From Paludibacteraceae bacterium (GTDB lineage: Bacteria; Bacteroidota; Bacteroidia; Bacteroidales; Paludibacteraceae): a stretch of 59,409 nt of DNA. The DNA lies in NCBI GenBank assembly GCA_017478725.1, contig JAFVDD010000027.1, positions 1 through 59,409 of the forward strand, written 5' to 3'. Under the pieces are notes generated by a model. The model searched no databases and had not been told where the DNA came from. It was given only the letters and a program-made list of their open reading frames with translations. Shown here in pieces: positions 17,510 through 26,167 of this stretch. The position numbers were made by a program, and so were the translations under genes. Position 1 is the stretch's first letter, and the number at the start of each line of letters is the position of its first letter.

Positions 17510-17959
17510 TTATTTTTTCTTTCCTATAGTATGATTGCGATGGCTCCATCGCCATTGTCCGGTATAACTGCCGGAGTGAATAGTTCGCAATCGCGGTGTG
17601 AATGCATTTTCCAGATGGCAGCGATACGTAATCTCCTGTGTTCCGGGACTGATAAGCAGACCTATGATGTCAAACCGCGGGTTCTTCTCAGTCCTGTGAT
17701 ATTTGATATAAGCATTGGCGGCTGCCACCATACGCTGTCTCTTAGCCTCGTCCACATACTGCTCGGGCATCACTCCGCCATAAGCGGAAGTGCGGGCTTT
17801 GACCTCGGTAAAGACTATCTCCTTTCGGTTTTCGGCTATGATATCCACCTCCAAATGCCCCATACGCCAATTGCGGGCGATGATGCGGAAGCCTTTGTCT
17901 TCCAGCATCTTAGCAGCCTCCTGCTCTCCTAATATGGCTATCGGGTTGGTAACAAACAT
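17510..17959 (-). CDS. YraN-family (UPF0102) putative endonuclease-fold protein
   Basis: A 149-residue protein. GEQEAAKMLEDKGFRIIARNWRMGHLEVDIIAENRKEIVFTEVKAR carries the restriction-endonuclease-like Glu/Asp/ExK pattern of UPF0102; RQRMVAAANAYIKYH follows. Cellular function is not established; a nuclease role in DNA processing is inferred from the fold. The C-terminus after LENAFTP is about 27 residues longer than I expect for the family and is basic (ending HTIGKKK). Located 6 bases after rodA. Confidence 0.85.
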   Translation of the reverse strand: MFVTNPIAILGEQEAAKMLEDKGFRIIARNWRMGHLEVDIIAENRKEIVFTEVKARTSAYGGVMPEQYVDEAKRQRMVAAANAYIKYHRTEKNPRFDIIGLLISPGTQEITYRCHLENAFTPRLRTIHSGSYTGQWRWSHRNHTIGKKK

Positions 17960-17965
17960 CCGTTT

Positions 17966-19429
17966 TTAGTTCAGTTGTTCTGTGCGGGCTGCATCCAGCC
18001 TCAGCAAAATAAACAGTAGCAGTGTGAATCCCCACAGCGAACTCCCCCCATAGCTGAAGAACGGCAGCGGTATGCCGATTACAGGCATCAGCCCCAAGAC
18101 CATGCCCACATTGATAGTGAGATGGAAAAGGAAGATGCCGGCTACTGCATAGGCGTAGATACGGTTGAAGACACTGCGTTGCCGTTCGGCGATAGTTATC
18201 AGGCGCAGGATAAAATACAAATATACCAGCAGCACTGCTACAGAGCCCAGGAATCCCCATTCCTCTCCCACAGTGCAGAAGATGAAATCCGTGTCTTGCT
18301 CCGGCACAAACTGCAGTTTGGTTTGCGTACCGCGCAGGTAGCCTTTGCCTAAGAATCGTCCGGAGCCGATGGCTATACGTGCCTGATTGACGTTGTAGCC
18401 TGCGCCTGCCGGATCCTCCTTCATGCCGAGAAGAACCTCTATACGGATACGCTGGTGCGGCTGCAGCACTTTCTGAAAGACAAAATCGCAAGCCTGGGTG
18501 TAACCGATGCACAGAAGGCAGAAGAGCGCTACGATAATCAATTGGTATTTGCGCCAATAGGCACTCACTATCAGTGCGTAAACCGCCAATGCGATGACTA
18601 CGCCTATTGATATCCAATTGAATGGCATGGACCATACTATATTAAGCAGCATACAGATGCTATAGACACCCAGCACGCTACTGATGAGTATCAGCACCTG
18701 AAAGCGCACGTAGTGTTCTTTGCAGATGAAATATATCTCAATGGCGGTCAGGAGCAGCATGCAACTGAGGATACCTACGCTGCCGGTGCCGAACGGGAGG
18801 GGCGTCCCTCCCCAGCGGATACTGGTGACAAAGAGTGCTACGGCTGCCAGTCCTACCCATAATACATAGCCGCTCATGCCTTGGCGATAGAATACAAGCA
18901 GGAAGGCTGCAAACACAAGCGCGGAGCCGGTCTCGCGCTGCAGTACCATGATGACAAGTGCCGGTATGCCAATGATGAGAAAAGGTACGATGAGATCGCG
19001 CCAAGAGCGCATTCTGTAGTCATATTGCCCCATATATTTGGCTATGGTGAGAGCAACAACACATTTGGCAAACTCAGCGGGTTGCAGACTGACGGGACCG
19101 AGCGATATCCAGCTGTAAGAACCCTTGACGTTATGCGCGAGAAACGGTGTGGCCAACAGGAGAAGCAGCATAAGTCCGTAGGCTATATAAGCGAGTGTAT
19201 CGTAGGTTTTATAATCAATGAGCAAGAGTACTACACCAAGAACGACAGAGCCTATGATCCACGCAAACTGTTTTCCGGCGCGGTTGGAGAAATCAAAGAT
19301 GCTTGTCTGGTCGGGTGTGTAGCTGGCGCCATAGATGTTCAGCCAACCGAACACCACCAGTATGAGAAACAGACCAATGGTCTGCCAATCGAGATTAGTC
19401 CATATGTTACCATTTCTTGACGCTCTCAT
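17966..19429 (-). CDS. rodA: Rod-shape SEDS peptidoglycan polymerase RodA
   Basis: A 487-residue multi-pass membrane protein of the SEDS family that polymerises lipid II glycan strands for side-wall growth. Recognisable parts: WISLGPVSLQPAEFAKCVVALTIAKY, the loop VNQARIAIGSGRFLGKGYLRGTQT, QDTDFIFCTVGEEWGFLGS and GMVLGLMPVIGIPLPFFSYGGSS. It starts inside the end of the PBP2 gene (23-base overlap), so enzyme and partner are translationally linked. The extra hydrophobic region between helices (around residues 200-310) is longer than in E. coli RodA, as is common in Bacteroidota. Confidence 0.95.
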   Translation of the reverse strand: MRASRNGNIWTNLDWQTIGLFLILVVFGWLNIYGASYTPDQTSIFDFSNRAGKQFAWIIGSVVLGVVLLLIDYKTYDTLAYIAYGLMLLLLLATPFLAHNVKGSYSWISLGPVSLQPAEFAKCVVALTIAKYMGQYDYRMRSWRDLIVPFLIIGIPALVIMVLQRETGSALVFAAFLLVFYRQGMSGYVLWVGLAAVALFVTSIRWGGTPLPFGTGSVGILSCMLLLTAIEIYFICKEHYVRFQVLILISSVLGVYSICMLLNIVWSMPFNWISIGVVIALAVYALIVSAYWRKYQLIIVALFCLLCIGYTQACDFVFQKVLQPHQRIRIEVLLGMKEDPAGAGYNVNQARIAIGSGRFLGKGYLRGTQTKLQFVPEQDTDFIFCTVGEEWGFLGSVAVLLVYLYFILRLITIAERQRSVFNRIYAYAVAGIFLFHLTINVGMVLGLMPVIGIPLPFFSYGGSSLWGFTLLLFILLRLDAARTEQLN

Positions 19430-21245
19430 TGAGTACAGAATCGCTAATTTTTTTCTTTAATCCGGTGCGTTTGATATCGCCAGTGAGGTATTGCTCGAAC
19501 ATGAGGCTTGCCACAGGGCATGCCCAAGTAGCGCCAAAGCCGGCGTTCTCGACCACTACAGCTACCGCTATCTGCGGATTGTTGACAGGCGCAAAACCAA
19601 TGAAGATGGCGTGGTCTTTGCCGTGCGGGTTTTGCGCCGTACCCGTTTTGCCGGCAGTAGCGATACTATCTATCTGATACCACCGTCCTGTGCCGTACTG
19701 CATCACCCGGTGCATGCCTTCTTTGACTACGGCGAAATGTTGTGGGTTGATATCCAGTGTGTGGCGGTGCAGTAGCATAGAGTCGTTACGGTTGAGGTGT
19801 GGGGTGATGAAATAACCCTCATTGGCGATAGCAGCAGCCTGATTGGCGAGTTGCAAAGGCGTGACGAGTATTTCGCCTTGGCCTATACTGAGCGAACGGA
19901 CGGTGATTGCTTTCCACCCACGCTCCCCATAGATGCGGTTGAAGAACTGTGTGCTCGGGATGGTACCTGTGGATTGTTCGCTGAGGTCGGTGTCTGTGAA
20001 CCTCTGTCCCAGACCAAAGGCCATAACTGCATCACGCCACAAGTCGTATCTTTTCTTAAACGGTTCATTGTCTGTACCATATCCGTCTTTTTGCATCAAG
20101 TCACGGAAAGCGCACCAGAAATAGGGGTTGCAGCTCTGTTCGATAGCTTTGTCCAGAGCCACAGGAGAACCGTGATGGTGAGTACATTTGATGGGTTTGC
20201 TCTCCGGGCCGGAGCATGGATAGAGAGTGTTGGGTGTGATAGCTTTTTGCTGGAGGCAGACGAGTGCCTGAATGGTTTTGAAAGTAGAGCCGGGAGGATA
20301 AGTAGCTTGGGTGGCGCGGTTGTAAAGCGGCTTCGTTTCGTCCTGCTGCAGCATGGTGTAGTTTGTGCTTCTCGCTTTGCCGACCAGCTGCTGCGGATCC
20401 CATGTAGGACTGGACGCCAATGCGAGTATTTCGCCGGTCTTTGGTTCAATTGCCACAACGCTGCCAATCTTGCCTGATAACAATTCTTCTGCCAGAAGTT
20501 GCAAACGGATGTCTAATGTGGTTTGCAGATCGGTTCCAGCCTGTGCAGGCAGGTCGAGTTCACCGTCATGATAACTGCCCTGGATACGTCCTTTGGAGTC
20601 GCGCATTAGCACTTCCACCCCTTTTTTGCCACGCAGTTGCAGTTCGTAGGTACGTTCCAGTCCGTCACGTCCGGAATAATCTCCCCGTGTATAATAGGAA
20701 TCCCTGTCAATATCGTTCTGGTTGACCTCGCCAACAGATCCGAGGACATGCGCTGCGGCTTTGTAGGTATAGTCGCGCAAGGTCCGTTTGCGTATCTGTA
20801 CGCCTGGGAAAGAGAAAAGTGATTCCTGCAGGGTGGCGATGTCTTCTTTTTTTAGTTGACTGATAAACACCTGTGGAGTCCAGCGTGAATAGCCGCGGTT
20901 CTTACGCTTGTCTTTGATTTCGGAGATTCGTTGATTGAACTCCTCGCGGGTGATATTCAAGCAGTTACAGAAACGAGCTGTATCCCAGTTCTGATCCATC
21001 TCGCGCATGACGACAGTTACCTCATAGATAGGCTGGTTGAACACCAAGAGTTCGCCATTACGGTCGTAGATGAGTCCACGGGACGGGTAGATAGTCTGAC
21101 GGACAAGTGCGTTATTATCCGCCTGGTCTTTAGTGGATTGGTCAATGATCTGCAGGTAGAACAACCGGGTAATATACACCAATACCACTACAACGGCTAT
21201 ACCGCTGATGACAAACCGGCGTCTATAGTATTGGTCGTTAATCAT
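19407..21245 (-). CDS. mrdA: Penicillin-binding protein 2 (transpeptidase, elongasome)
   Basis: A 612-residue class B PBP that crosslinks peptidoglycan together with RodA. One N-terminal helix (VISGIAVVVVLVYITRLFYL) anchors it; the PBP dimerisation domain includes PSRGLIYDRNGELLVFNQPIY. Transpeptidase motifs: catalytic Ser in YPPGSTFKTIQAL (SxxK), SxN in EQSCNPYFWCAF, and KTG in ATAGKTGTAQNP. The start overlaps mreD by 4 bases (ATGA). It is part of the mreBCD-mrdA-rodA shape operon. Confidence 0.96.
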   Translation of the reverse strand: MINDQYYRRRFVISGIAVVVVLVYITRLFYLQIIDQSTKDQADNNALVRQTIYPSRGLIYDRNGELLVFNQPIYEVTVVMREMDQNWDTARFCNCLNITREEFNQRISEIKDKRKNRGYSRWTPQVFISQLKKEDIATLQESLFSFPGVQIRKRTLRDYTYKAAAHVLGSVGEVNQNDIDRDSYYTRGDYSGRDGLERTYELQLRGKKGVEVLMRDSKGRIQGSYHDGELDLPAQAGTDLQTTLDIRLQLLAEELLSGKIGSVVAIEPKTGEILALASSPTWDPQQLVGKARSTNYTMLQQDETKPLYNRATQATYPPGSTFKTIQALVCLQQKAITPNTLYPCSGPESKPIKCTHHHGSPVALDKAIEQSCNPYFWCAFRDLMQKDGYGTDNEPFKKRYDLWRDAVMAFGLGQRFTDTDLSEQSTGTIPSTQFFNRIYGERGWKAITVRSLSIGQGEILVTPLQLANQAAAIANEGYFITPHLNRNDSMLLHRHTLDINPQHFAVVKEGMHRVMQYGTGRWYQIDSIATAGKTGTAQNPHGKDHAIFIGFAPVNNPQIAVAVVVENAGFGATWACPVASLMFEQYLTGDIKRTGLKKKISDSVLNESVKKW

Positions 21246-21736
21246 CTATATTTTACAAAGTTATACCCCAGTATCAATGCTATTGAAACCAAACTGCTGA
21301 CGGCTGTTTCAACCAGTGCGAAACCGATATGTGTCCAACTCCACGAAGCCAGCAGGAACACGGTCATATGATGGATAACCACGAGAAGGGAAGTGTATTT
21401 GGCCATTGCGTCTATTCCCAGAGTGTGTGTGCTGATTTCCGCGTTGAGGCGCTCTATGTCGTTCACCATCTGACCGAGCATAAACGGCCGCAACAACATG
21501 ATGAGAGTACATGCCGCCATATGAATGCCAAGAGAGTTGCAGAACACGTCCATGATGAGTCCTGCAACCGCTCCGAGCAACAGATCCACGCTGTGCGGCA
21601 GTGTGGCGGGCATCATCAGCAGGCAGAGGATGTACACATAGGGGTGACAAACACCAGCCAACTGCAAACGGTTGAACAGCAGCACCTGCAAGAACATGAC
21701 CACTATGTAGCGTCCTATTTGTTTAGTCCAGTCCAT
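21242..21736 (-). CDS. mreD: Rod shape-determining protein MreD
   Basis: A 164-residue very hydrophobic protein with about five membrane helices (MFLQVLLFNRLQLAGVCHPYVYILCLLMMPATLP, LLLGAVAGLIMDVFCNSLGIHMAACTLIMLLRPF). Family recognition rests on the position between mreC and PBP2 and on the MDxxxNSLGxH motif. MreD connects MreC and the peptidoglycan synthases at the inner membrane. Overlaps mreC by 14 bases and the PBP2 gene by 4. Confidence 0.92.
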   Translation of the reverse strand: MDWTKQIGRYIVVMFLQVLLFNRLQLAGVCHPYVYILCLLMMPATLPHSVDLLLGAVAGLIMDVFCNSLGIHMAACTLIMLLRPFMLGQMVNDIERLNAEISTHTLGIDAMAKYTSLLVVIHHMTVFLLASWSWTHIGFALVETAVSSLVSIALILGYNFVKYR

Positions 21737-22502
21737 GATTCAGTTCCTCTATCTCAGAGCGGTTGTTGTTGCTGATCAGTTCCACATATTTCAATCGGTT
21801 GTAATCCGTGCTGAGTTGCACCTGTATCGTGTAATAGGAGTCACCGGGATTACGCTTGCAGTCGGTGATGACACCAACTGGAATACCTTCCGGGAATGCC
21901 GGACTGAGTCCGCTGGTAACAATAGTGTCGCCGACAGCCACCTCCACATGCGTAGCTATGTCTGCAAGGCGTGCATACCGATTGTTTTTGCCATCCCATT
22001 CCAGAGTACCGATATAGTCGTTTTTTGCAAACCTGCAGCTGAGCCTGCTGGCAGTATTGATGAGAGGCTGCACAATGCTGTAGTGCTCGCCAACAGTGCG
22101 TATGATTCCAACAACTCCGTCCGCGTTTCGCACCCCCATTCCATGGTAAACACTGTCGCGAGCACCGCGGTTGACAGTGAGGTAGTTACGCTGCTTGTCG
22201 TTTGTCATTTGCACGACCTTGGCAGAATGATAGACAGCGTTGAAACTGCTGTCACCCGCCAACAGGTTTCTGAGTCGGGCATTTTCTTCCGCCAGATGGG
22301 CATTTACCTGTCGAAGGGTGATATAACTACCGATTTCATCGGCTGTTTCGTATTCCCATGCCACTAACCTGTTGGCGGTAGATAGCATGCTGCTGCGGGG
22401 ATAGGGATTGTAGTAAGCAATAAGCAAAAAAGCAACAACTTCCAGGAATAGGAATACCAGGAAGTTGCTGTAACGAGCCAATATCTTGAGCAGCGTTTGC
22501 AT
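21723..22502 (-). CDS. mreC: Rod shape-determining protein MreC
   Basis: A 259-residue protein with one N-terminal helix (FLVFLFLEVVAFLLIAY), a coiled-coil stretch (LRQVNAHLAEENARLRNLL) and the periplasmic beta domains with GVVGIIRTVGEHYSIVQPLIN and GDTIVTSGLSPAFPEGIPVG. It links the cytoplasmic MreB filament to the cell-wall machinery in the periplasm. 15 bases separate it from mreB. Confidence 0.95.
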   Translation of the reverse strand: MQTLLKILARYSNFLVFLFLEVVAFLLIAYYNPYPRSSMLSTANRLVAWEYETADEIGSYITLRQVNAHLAEENARLRNLLAGDSSFNAVYHSAKVVQMTNDKQRNYLTVNRGARDSVYHGMGVRNADGVVGIIRTVGEHYSIVQPLINTASRLSCRFAKNDYIGTLEWDGKNNRYARLADIATHVEVAVGDTIVTSGLSPAFPEGIPVGVITDCKRNPGDSYYTIQVQLSTDYNRLKYVELISNNNRSEIEELNHGLD

Positions 22503-22517
22503 GCTTGTCTATCCTGA

Positions 22518-23537
22518 TTAGCGAATCAGGAAGCCGAAGTTTTGTACATTCTTGAGAGCCACGCCTGTTCCACGTGCCACAGAGTGGAGCGGATCATCCG
22601 CAACATGGAAGGGGATAGTAATCTTGTCGGTCAAGCGCTTAGCCAGTCCGTGGAGCAATGCGCCGCCACCTGTAAGATAGATGCCGCGTTTGACGATATC
22701 GGAGTACAACTCAGGCGGAGTAGATTCGAGTGCCTGCAGGATAGCGCCTTCGATCTTAGAAACGCTCTTCTCCAGACAGTGTGCAATCTCCTGATAGGAG
22801 ATAGGTACCGAAATCGGCAGTGCAGTCACTTTGTTAGGACCCACCACAATGAAATCCTCTGGTGCATCCTCCAGTTCGGGCAGTGCAGAACCTACCTGAA
22901 TCTTGATACGCTCGGCAGTAGGTTCATCAATACGGAGGTTGTGCATTCTGCCCATATATTCGATGATATCCTGGTTGAAATCATCACCGGCAATTTTGAT
23001 GGATTTGTTGCTGACGATACCTCCGAGCGAGATAACGGCAATCTCGGTGGTACCGCCACCGATGTCAACAATCATGCAGCCATCCGGGCTCTCGACATCC
23101 AAGCCGATACCGATAGCCGCCGCCATCGGTTCGTAAATCATATAGATATCGCGTCCTCCGGCGTGCTCTGAACTGTCGCGCACGGCACGAATCTCTACTT
23201 CGGTAGAACCGGAGGGGATACATACGACCATCCGGATAGAGGGCGTGAAGAGCCGTGACTGTTTAGGAATCATCTTGATCATGCCGCGTATCATCATCTC
23301 GCAGGCATAGAAATCAGCGATTACACCATCGCGCAAGGGGCGGATAGTGCGAATGAGGCTGCCTCCCTTGCCAATCATCTGTTGCGCTTTGCGTCCAACA
23401 GCCACCATCTTGTTGTCCGCCATAGAAATAGCCACTACAGACGGTTCATCCACCACCACTTTGTCATCGCAGATGATGATGGTGTTCGCAGTGCCGAGGT
23501 CGATGGCAATCTCCTGAGTAAAAGAAAAAAGTCCCAT
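22518..23537 (-). CDS. mreB: Rod shape-determining actin homologue MreB
   Basis: A 339-residue actin-like ATPase that forms membrane-bound filaments guiding side-wall synthesis. Phosphate-1 motif IAIDLGTANTIIICDD, phosphate-2 CMIVDIGGGTTEIAVISLGG, and adenosine motif GIYLTGGGALLHGLAKRL are clear; the RPLRDGVIADF segment is typical. First gene of a shape operon that runs mreB-mreC-mreD-mrdA-rodA and possibly on into yraN and mnmG. A promoter is visible at 23612-23643. Confidence 0.98.
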   Translation of the reverse strand: MGLFSFTQEIAIDLGTANTIIICDDKVVVDEPSVVAISMADNKMVAVGRKAQQMIGKGGSLIRTIRPLRDGVIADFYACEMMIRGMIKMIPKQSRLFTPSIRMVVCIPSGSTEVEIRAVRDSSEHAGGRDIYMIYEPMAAAIGIGLDVESPDGCMIVDIGGGTTEIAVISLGGIVSNKSIKIAGDDFNQDIIEYMGRMHNLRIDEPTAERIKIQVGSALPELEDAPEDFIVVGPNKVTALPISVPISYQEIAHCLEKSVSKIEGAILQALESTPPELYSDIVKRGIYLTGGGALLHGLAKRLTDKITIPFHVADDPLHSVARGTGVALKNVQNFGFLIR

Positions 23538-23544
23538 AAATATA

Positions 23545-23580
23545 TTTACAATTTAGTCATTTACTGAGCCGTTTAGCCAC
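23545..23580. repeat. ATTTAC/ATTTAG heptamer-type repeat in the mreB leader
   Basis: Plus strand reads ATTTACA, ATTTAGT, CATTTACTGAGCC, GTTTAGC between the mreB start and its promoter, so it would be part of the mreB leader RNA. The same word family recurs at 7792-7815 and 41221-41255. Confidence 0.6.
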
Positions 23581-23611
23581 ACATAATTTATGCAAATTAT
23601 GAAAAATTGTG

Positions 23612-23643
23612 CAAAGATACAACTTTTTTTTTACATATGCAAG
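23612..23643 (-). promoter_or_regulatory. Promoter of the mreB operon
   Basis: Minus strand: CTTG (23643-23640, followed by CATATG), 20 bases, then TATCTTTG (23619-23612). The -33 box has one departure from TTTG. It lies about 75 bases upstream of the mreB start. Confidence 0.72.
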
Positions 23644-23683
23644 CGCGCGCGTAATTTTATAAAGAAAAAAAGCGACGGGTAAA

Positions 23684-23720
23684 GAAAAAAAAAGAGTGAC
23701 GATTTTTTGTCGTCACTCTT
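23684..23720 (-). terminator. Rho-independent terminator of tRNA-Asn
   Basis: An 11-bp perfect stem (23692-23702 with 23710-23720; arm AAGAGTGACGA) closes a 7-base loop, and on the minus strand a T-rich run follows. It begins one base after the tRNA 3' end and separates the tRNA from the mreB operon. Confidence 0.9.
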
Positions 23721-23721
23721 G

Positions 23722-23795
23722 CGCTCCCTCTAGGACTTGAACCTAGGACCCCCTGATTAACAGTCAGATGCTCTAACCGACTGAGCTAAGGAAGC
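23722..23795 (-). tRNA. tRNA-Asn (anticodon GUU)
   Basis: A 74-base cloverleaf on the minus strand. The 7-bp acceptor stem pairs GCTTCCT with AGGGAGC (one G-T pair), D-loop AGCTCAGTCGGTTAGAGC, anticodon loop CTGTTAA closed by CTGA/TCAG-type pairing, T-arm with GGTTCAAGTCC. The anticodon GTT reads asparagine codons. No CCA is encoded. It has its own promoter and terminator, so it is a single-gene unit. Confidence 0.97.
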
Positions 23796-23841
23796 GTGTG
23801 TTTTTTGCAGTCGAAAAGTAGTTCCTTTTCAAAAGCGGGTG

Positions 23842-23873
23842 CAAAATTACTGCTTTTTTTTTATATATGCAAG
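23842..23873 (-). promoter_or_regulatory. Promoter of tRNA-Asn
   Basis: Minus strand: CTTG (23873-23870, followed by CATATA), 20 bases, then TAATTTTG (23849-23842). The tRNA 5' end lies 47 bases beyond the -7 box, so a short leader would be removed by RNase P. Confidence 0.75.
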
Positions 23874-23893
23874 TTTTTTTGAAAAAAAATTCG

Positions 23894-23901
23894 TATCTTT
23901 G
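23894..23901 (+). promoter_or_regulatory. Candidate -7 box of the pfkB-trmB operon
   Basis: TATCTTTG on the plus strand matches the -7 consensus and lies 48 bases before the pfkB start. No TTTG is found at the usual 20-base distance; a TTTG at 23878-23881 is only 12 bases away. The call is therefore weak. Confidence 0.4.
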
Positions 23902-23949
23902 CAAAGTTTTTTAATAAATGACCCTATTTTCTGCAAAATTGCAACCAAA

Positions 23950-24954
23950 ATGAAGAAGGTATTAGGTTTAGGAAACGCATTGACGGACATCCTGTTGCAG
24001 GTCAGCGAGGATGATTTACGTGAGCTTGGATTCCCAAAGGGCAGTATGAATCTGATTAGCATGAAACAGGCTGAGGCGATTCAATTCCGTTTTGCTTCGG
24101 TAAGAAAGCGTATGGTAGCCGGCGGCTCGGCAAGCAACGCCATCAACTGTATAGCTGCGTTGGGCGGCAAAGCAGCGTTTATCGGCAAGATTGGCAACGA
24201 TGAAGTGGGCGATTTCTACCGCGAAGATTTGATTAAGAATGGCGTGAAGCCGATCCTTTTCCTCTCGCAGACGGCTATGTCAGGGTGCTCGATAGTGCTA
24301 ATAACACCTGACGGCGAGCGTACGTTTGCTACATATCTGGGTGCAGCTGCCGAGTTGTGCGCCGATGATATCCAGAAAGATGCGTTCACGGGATTTGATA
24401 TTTTTCACATCGAAGGCTATCTGGTGCAGAACCATGATTTGATAGAGAAAGCTATCCGTCTGGCAAAAGAGGCGGGTTGTATGGTATCGCTGGATCTGGC
24501 TTCATACAACGTGGTGAACGAAAACCATGCTTTCCTAAAAGGGTTGATCAAGCAATATGTGGATATCGTGTTTGCCAACGAAGATGAGAGTTTCGCCTAT
24601 ACCCATCTTAATCCCGAGGAGTCGGTACAGACACTGGCCGAGCAGTGCGATATAGCCGTAGTCAAAGTAGGGAAGAACGGATCGTATGTACAGCGTGGCA
24701 GCAAACGCCATCATATAGGTGCCATCACTACCAGTTGCACGGACTCGACGGGTGCCGGCGATTTGTTCGCCGGCGGATTTCTGCACGCGTTGAGCGACGG
24801 ATTTGATTTGCGCCGCTGCGCGGAAATAGGCACGATAGCAGCAGGCCGTGTGGTAGAGATTGTAGGTACCAAACTGAGTGAAGAGACTTGGGAGGAAATC
24901 CGCCGAATCTGCGCGTTGTATAGAGGATTCTTGCAGAAATACGATAAAGAGTAA
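23950..24954 (+). CDS. PfkB-family carbohydrate/adenosine kinase
   Basis: A 334-residue ribokinase-fold sugar or nucleoside kinase. VVAGGSASNAINCIAALGG is the substrate-side PfkB motif; DSTGAGDLFAGGFLHAL is the C-terminal signature with the catalytic Asp (second D of the motif). GERTFATYLGAAAEL resembles the adenosine-kinase-like group common in Bacteroidales. The start was set at ATG 23950 (MKKVLGLGNALTDILLQV); a longer frame from 23839 would add an AT-rich leader peptide across the promoter. First gene of a seven-gene plus-strand run to trmB. Confidence 0.9.
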   Translation: MKKVLGLGNALTDILLQVSEDDLRELGFPKGSMNLISMKQAEAIQFRFASVRKRMVAGGSASNAINCIAALGGKAAFIGKIGNDEVGDFYREDLIKNGVKPILFLSQTAMSGCSIVLITPDGERTFATYLGAAAELCADDIQKDAFTGFDIFHIEGYLVQNHDLIEKAIRLAKEAGCMVSLDLASYNVVNENHAFLKGLIKQYVDIVFANEDESFAYTHLNPEESVQTLAEQCDIAVVKVGKNGSYVQRGSKRHHIGAITTSCTDSTGAGDLFAGGFLHALSDGFDLRRCAEIGTIAAGRVVEIVGTKLSEETWEEIRRICALYRGFLQKYDKE

Positions 24955-24973
24955 TTAAAATTACGCATGACGA

Positions 24974-25693
24974 ATGAAATATATTATTAAACCTTTTTAT
25001 ATTCTGTACCAGTATCTGGTAGCATGGCCGATACTGGTGGTATTGACGATTTTTACAGCCATTTTTACCATATGTTTTGTGCGTTGGCGTAATGCGGAGT
25101 TTGTGCATAAAGAGCAGCAGTTCTGGTCGCGTGCGTTCTTTTGGCTGATGCTTTTGCCCGTGTCGGTGGATGGTGCGGAGCACATACAGAAAGGACAGAG
25201 TTATGTGTTTGTTGCCAACCATCAATCGATGTTTGATGTATGGCTGGTATATGGTTGGTTGCCGGTGATTTTCAAATGGCTGATGAAAGCGGAGTTGCGC
25301 AAAGTGCCGTTTGTAGGTACCGCCTGCAAGGCCGCCGGGCACATATTTGTGGAGCGGCGCAATGCCAAAGCTTCTCTGGAGAGTCTGAAGGAAGTGGAGA
25401 AACAACTGTCAAACGGCGTATGCACCGTGATTTTCCCGGAAGGCACACGTAGTCTGAATGGTGAGGTGGGCCGGTTCAAACGCGGTGCGTTCCAAATAGC
25501 TTTGGAACTGGGTTTGCCGGTAATACCGCTTTCGCTGGACGGCTGTTTTGAAGTATTGCCAAAAGGCAAACCGTTTGTGAGCTGGCACCCCGTGAGCATG
25601 CATATCGGCGAACCGATTGACCTCAAGCAATTTGAGGACCCCAATGAGGCGATTGAAGCTGTGAGAAAGGCAGTTATAGAAGGAAGAAAATAA
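24974..25693 (+). CDS. plsC: 1-acyl-sn-glycerol-3-phosphate acyltransferase
   Basis: A 239-residue membrane-associated acyltransferase that makes phosphatidic acid. One or two N-terminal hydrophobic segments (YILYQYLVAWPILVVLTIF), the catalytic NHQSMFDVW (HX4D), the substrate motif FPEGTRSLNGEVGRFKRGAF and the VIPLSLDG block are all present. It lies 19 bases after the pfkB gene. Confidence 0.95.
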   Translation: MKYIIKPFYILYQYLVAWPILVVLTIFTAIFTICFVRWRNAEFVHKEQQFWSRAFFWLMLLPVSVDGAEHIQKGQSYVFVANHQSMFDVWLVYGWLPVIFKWLMKAELRKVPFVGTACKAAGHIFVERRNAKASLESLKEVEKQLSNGVCTVIFPEGTRSLNGEVGRFKRGAFQIALELGLPVIPLSLDGCFEVLPKGKPFVSWHPVSMHIGEPIDLKQFEDPNEAIEAVRKAVIEGRK

Positions 25694-25718
25694 AATTAAC
25701 CCATAACCAGTAAATATC

Positions 25719-26156
25719 ATGTATTCCGATCCGAAAGATTGTCTCTATTGCCAAAACAATGAGACCTTACACAATTTGATGATAGAGATTGCGCATCTGC
25801 GTGTCTCTCGTGCTTTTGTATTCAAGGAGCAGACTTACCACGGCCGTTGCCTGGTGGCATATGACGGTCATGTAAACGACCTGAACGAGTTGAGCGATGA
25901 GCAACGCAATCTGTTTATGGCGGATGTGGCGGATGTGACACGCGCGATGCAAAAACTCTTCAAACCCGAAAAAATCAACTACGGTGCTTATTCCGACAAA
26001 CTGAGTCACTTGCATTTTCATCTGGCTCCGAAATATGTGGATGGACCGGATTACGGTGGAACGTTCCAGATGAATCCCGGCAAAGTGTATCTGAGCGACG
26101 CTGAATACCAAGAGATGGTGGAGTCGATGCGTAAGGAATTAAAAATTAAGAATTAA
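25719..26156 (+). CDS. HIT-family nucleotide-binding protein
   Basis: A 145-residue protein. The histidine triad appears as LSHLHFHLAPKY; the N-terminal CLYC and GRCLVAYDGHVNDLNELSDEQ fit the HIT fold. Such proteins hydrolyse or transfer nucleotide phosphoramidates and dinucleotides; the substrate is unknown. The last residues KELKIKN and the stop codon are encoded by an AATTAAG-type tandem repeat (26138-26158), so the tail was probably set by that repeat. Confidence 0.9.
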   Translation: MYSDPKDCLYCQNNETLHNLMIEIAHLRVSRAFVFKEQTYHGRCLVAYDGHVNDLNELSDEQRNLFMADVADVTRAMQKLFKPEKINYGAYSDKLSHLHFHLAPKYVDGPDYGGTFQMNPGKVYLSDAEYQEMVESMRKELKIKN

Positions 26157-26158
26157 GA
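26138..26158 (+). repeat. AATTAAA/AATTAAG heptamer repeat at the HIT gene end
   Basis: The units are AATTAAA, AATTAAG and AATTAAG. They encode the C-terminal LKIKN and the TAA stop of the HIT protein and reach to within ten bases of the holB start. Confidence 0.75.
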
Positions 26159-26167
26159 AATACCGAT

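Noticed and set aside
22566-22581. A second parS-like sequence (TGTTCCACGTGCCACA) in mreB
   Set aside because: It has two mismatches in the right half-site and falls in conserved MreB coding sequence (VARGTGVALK), so codon choice explains it.
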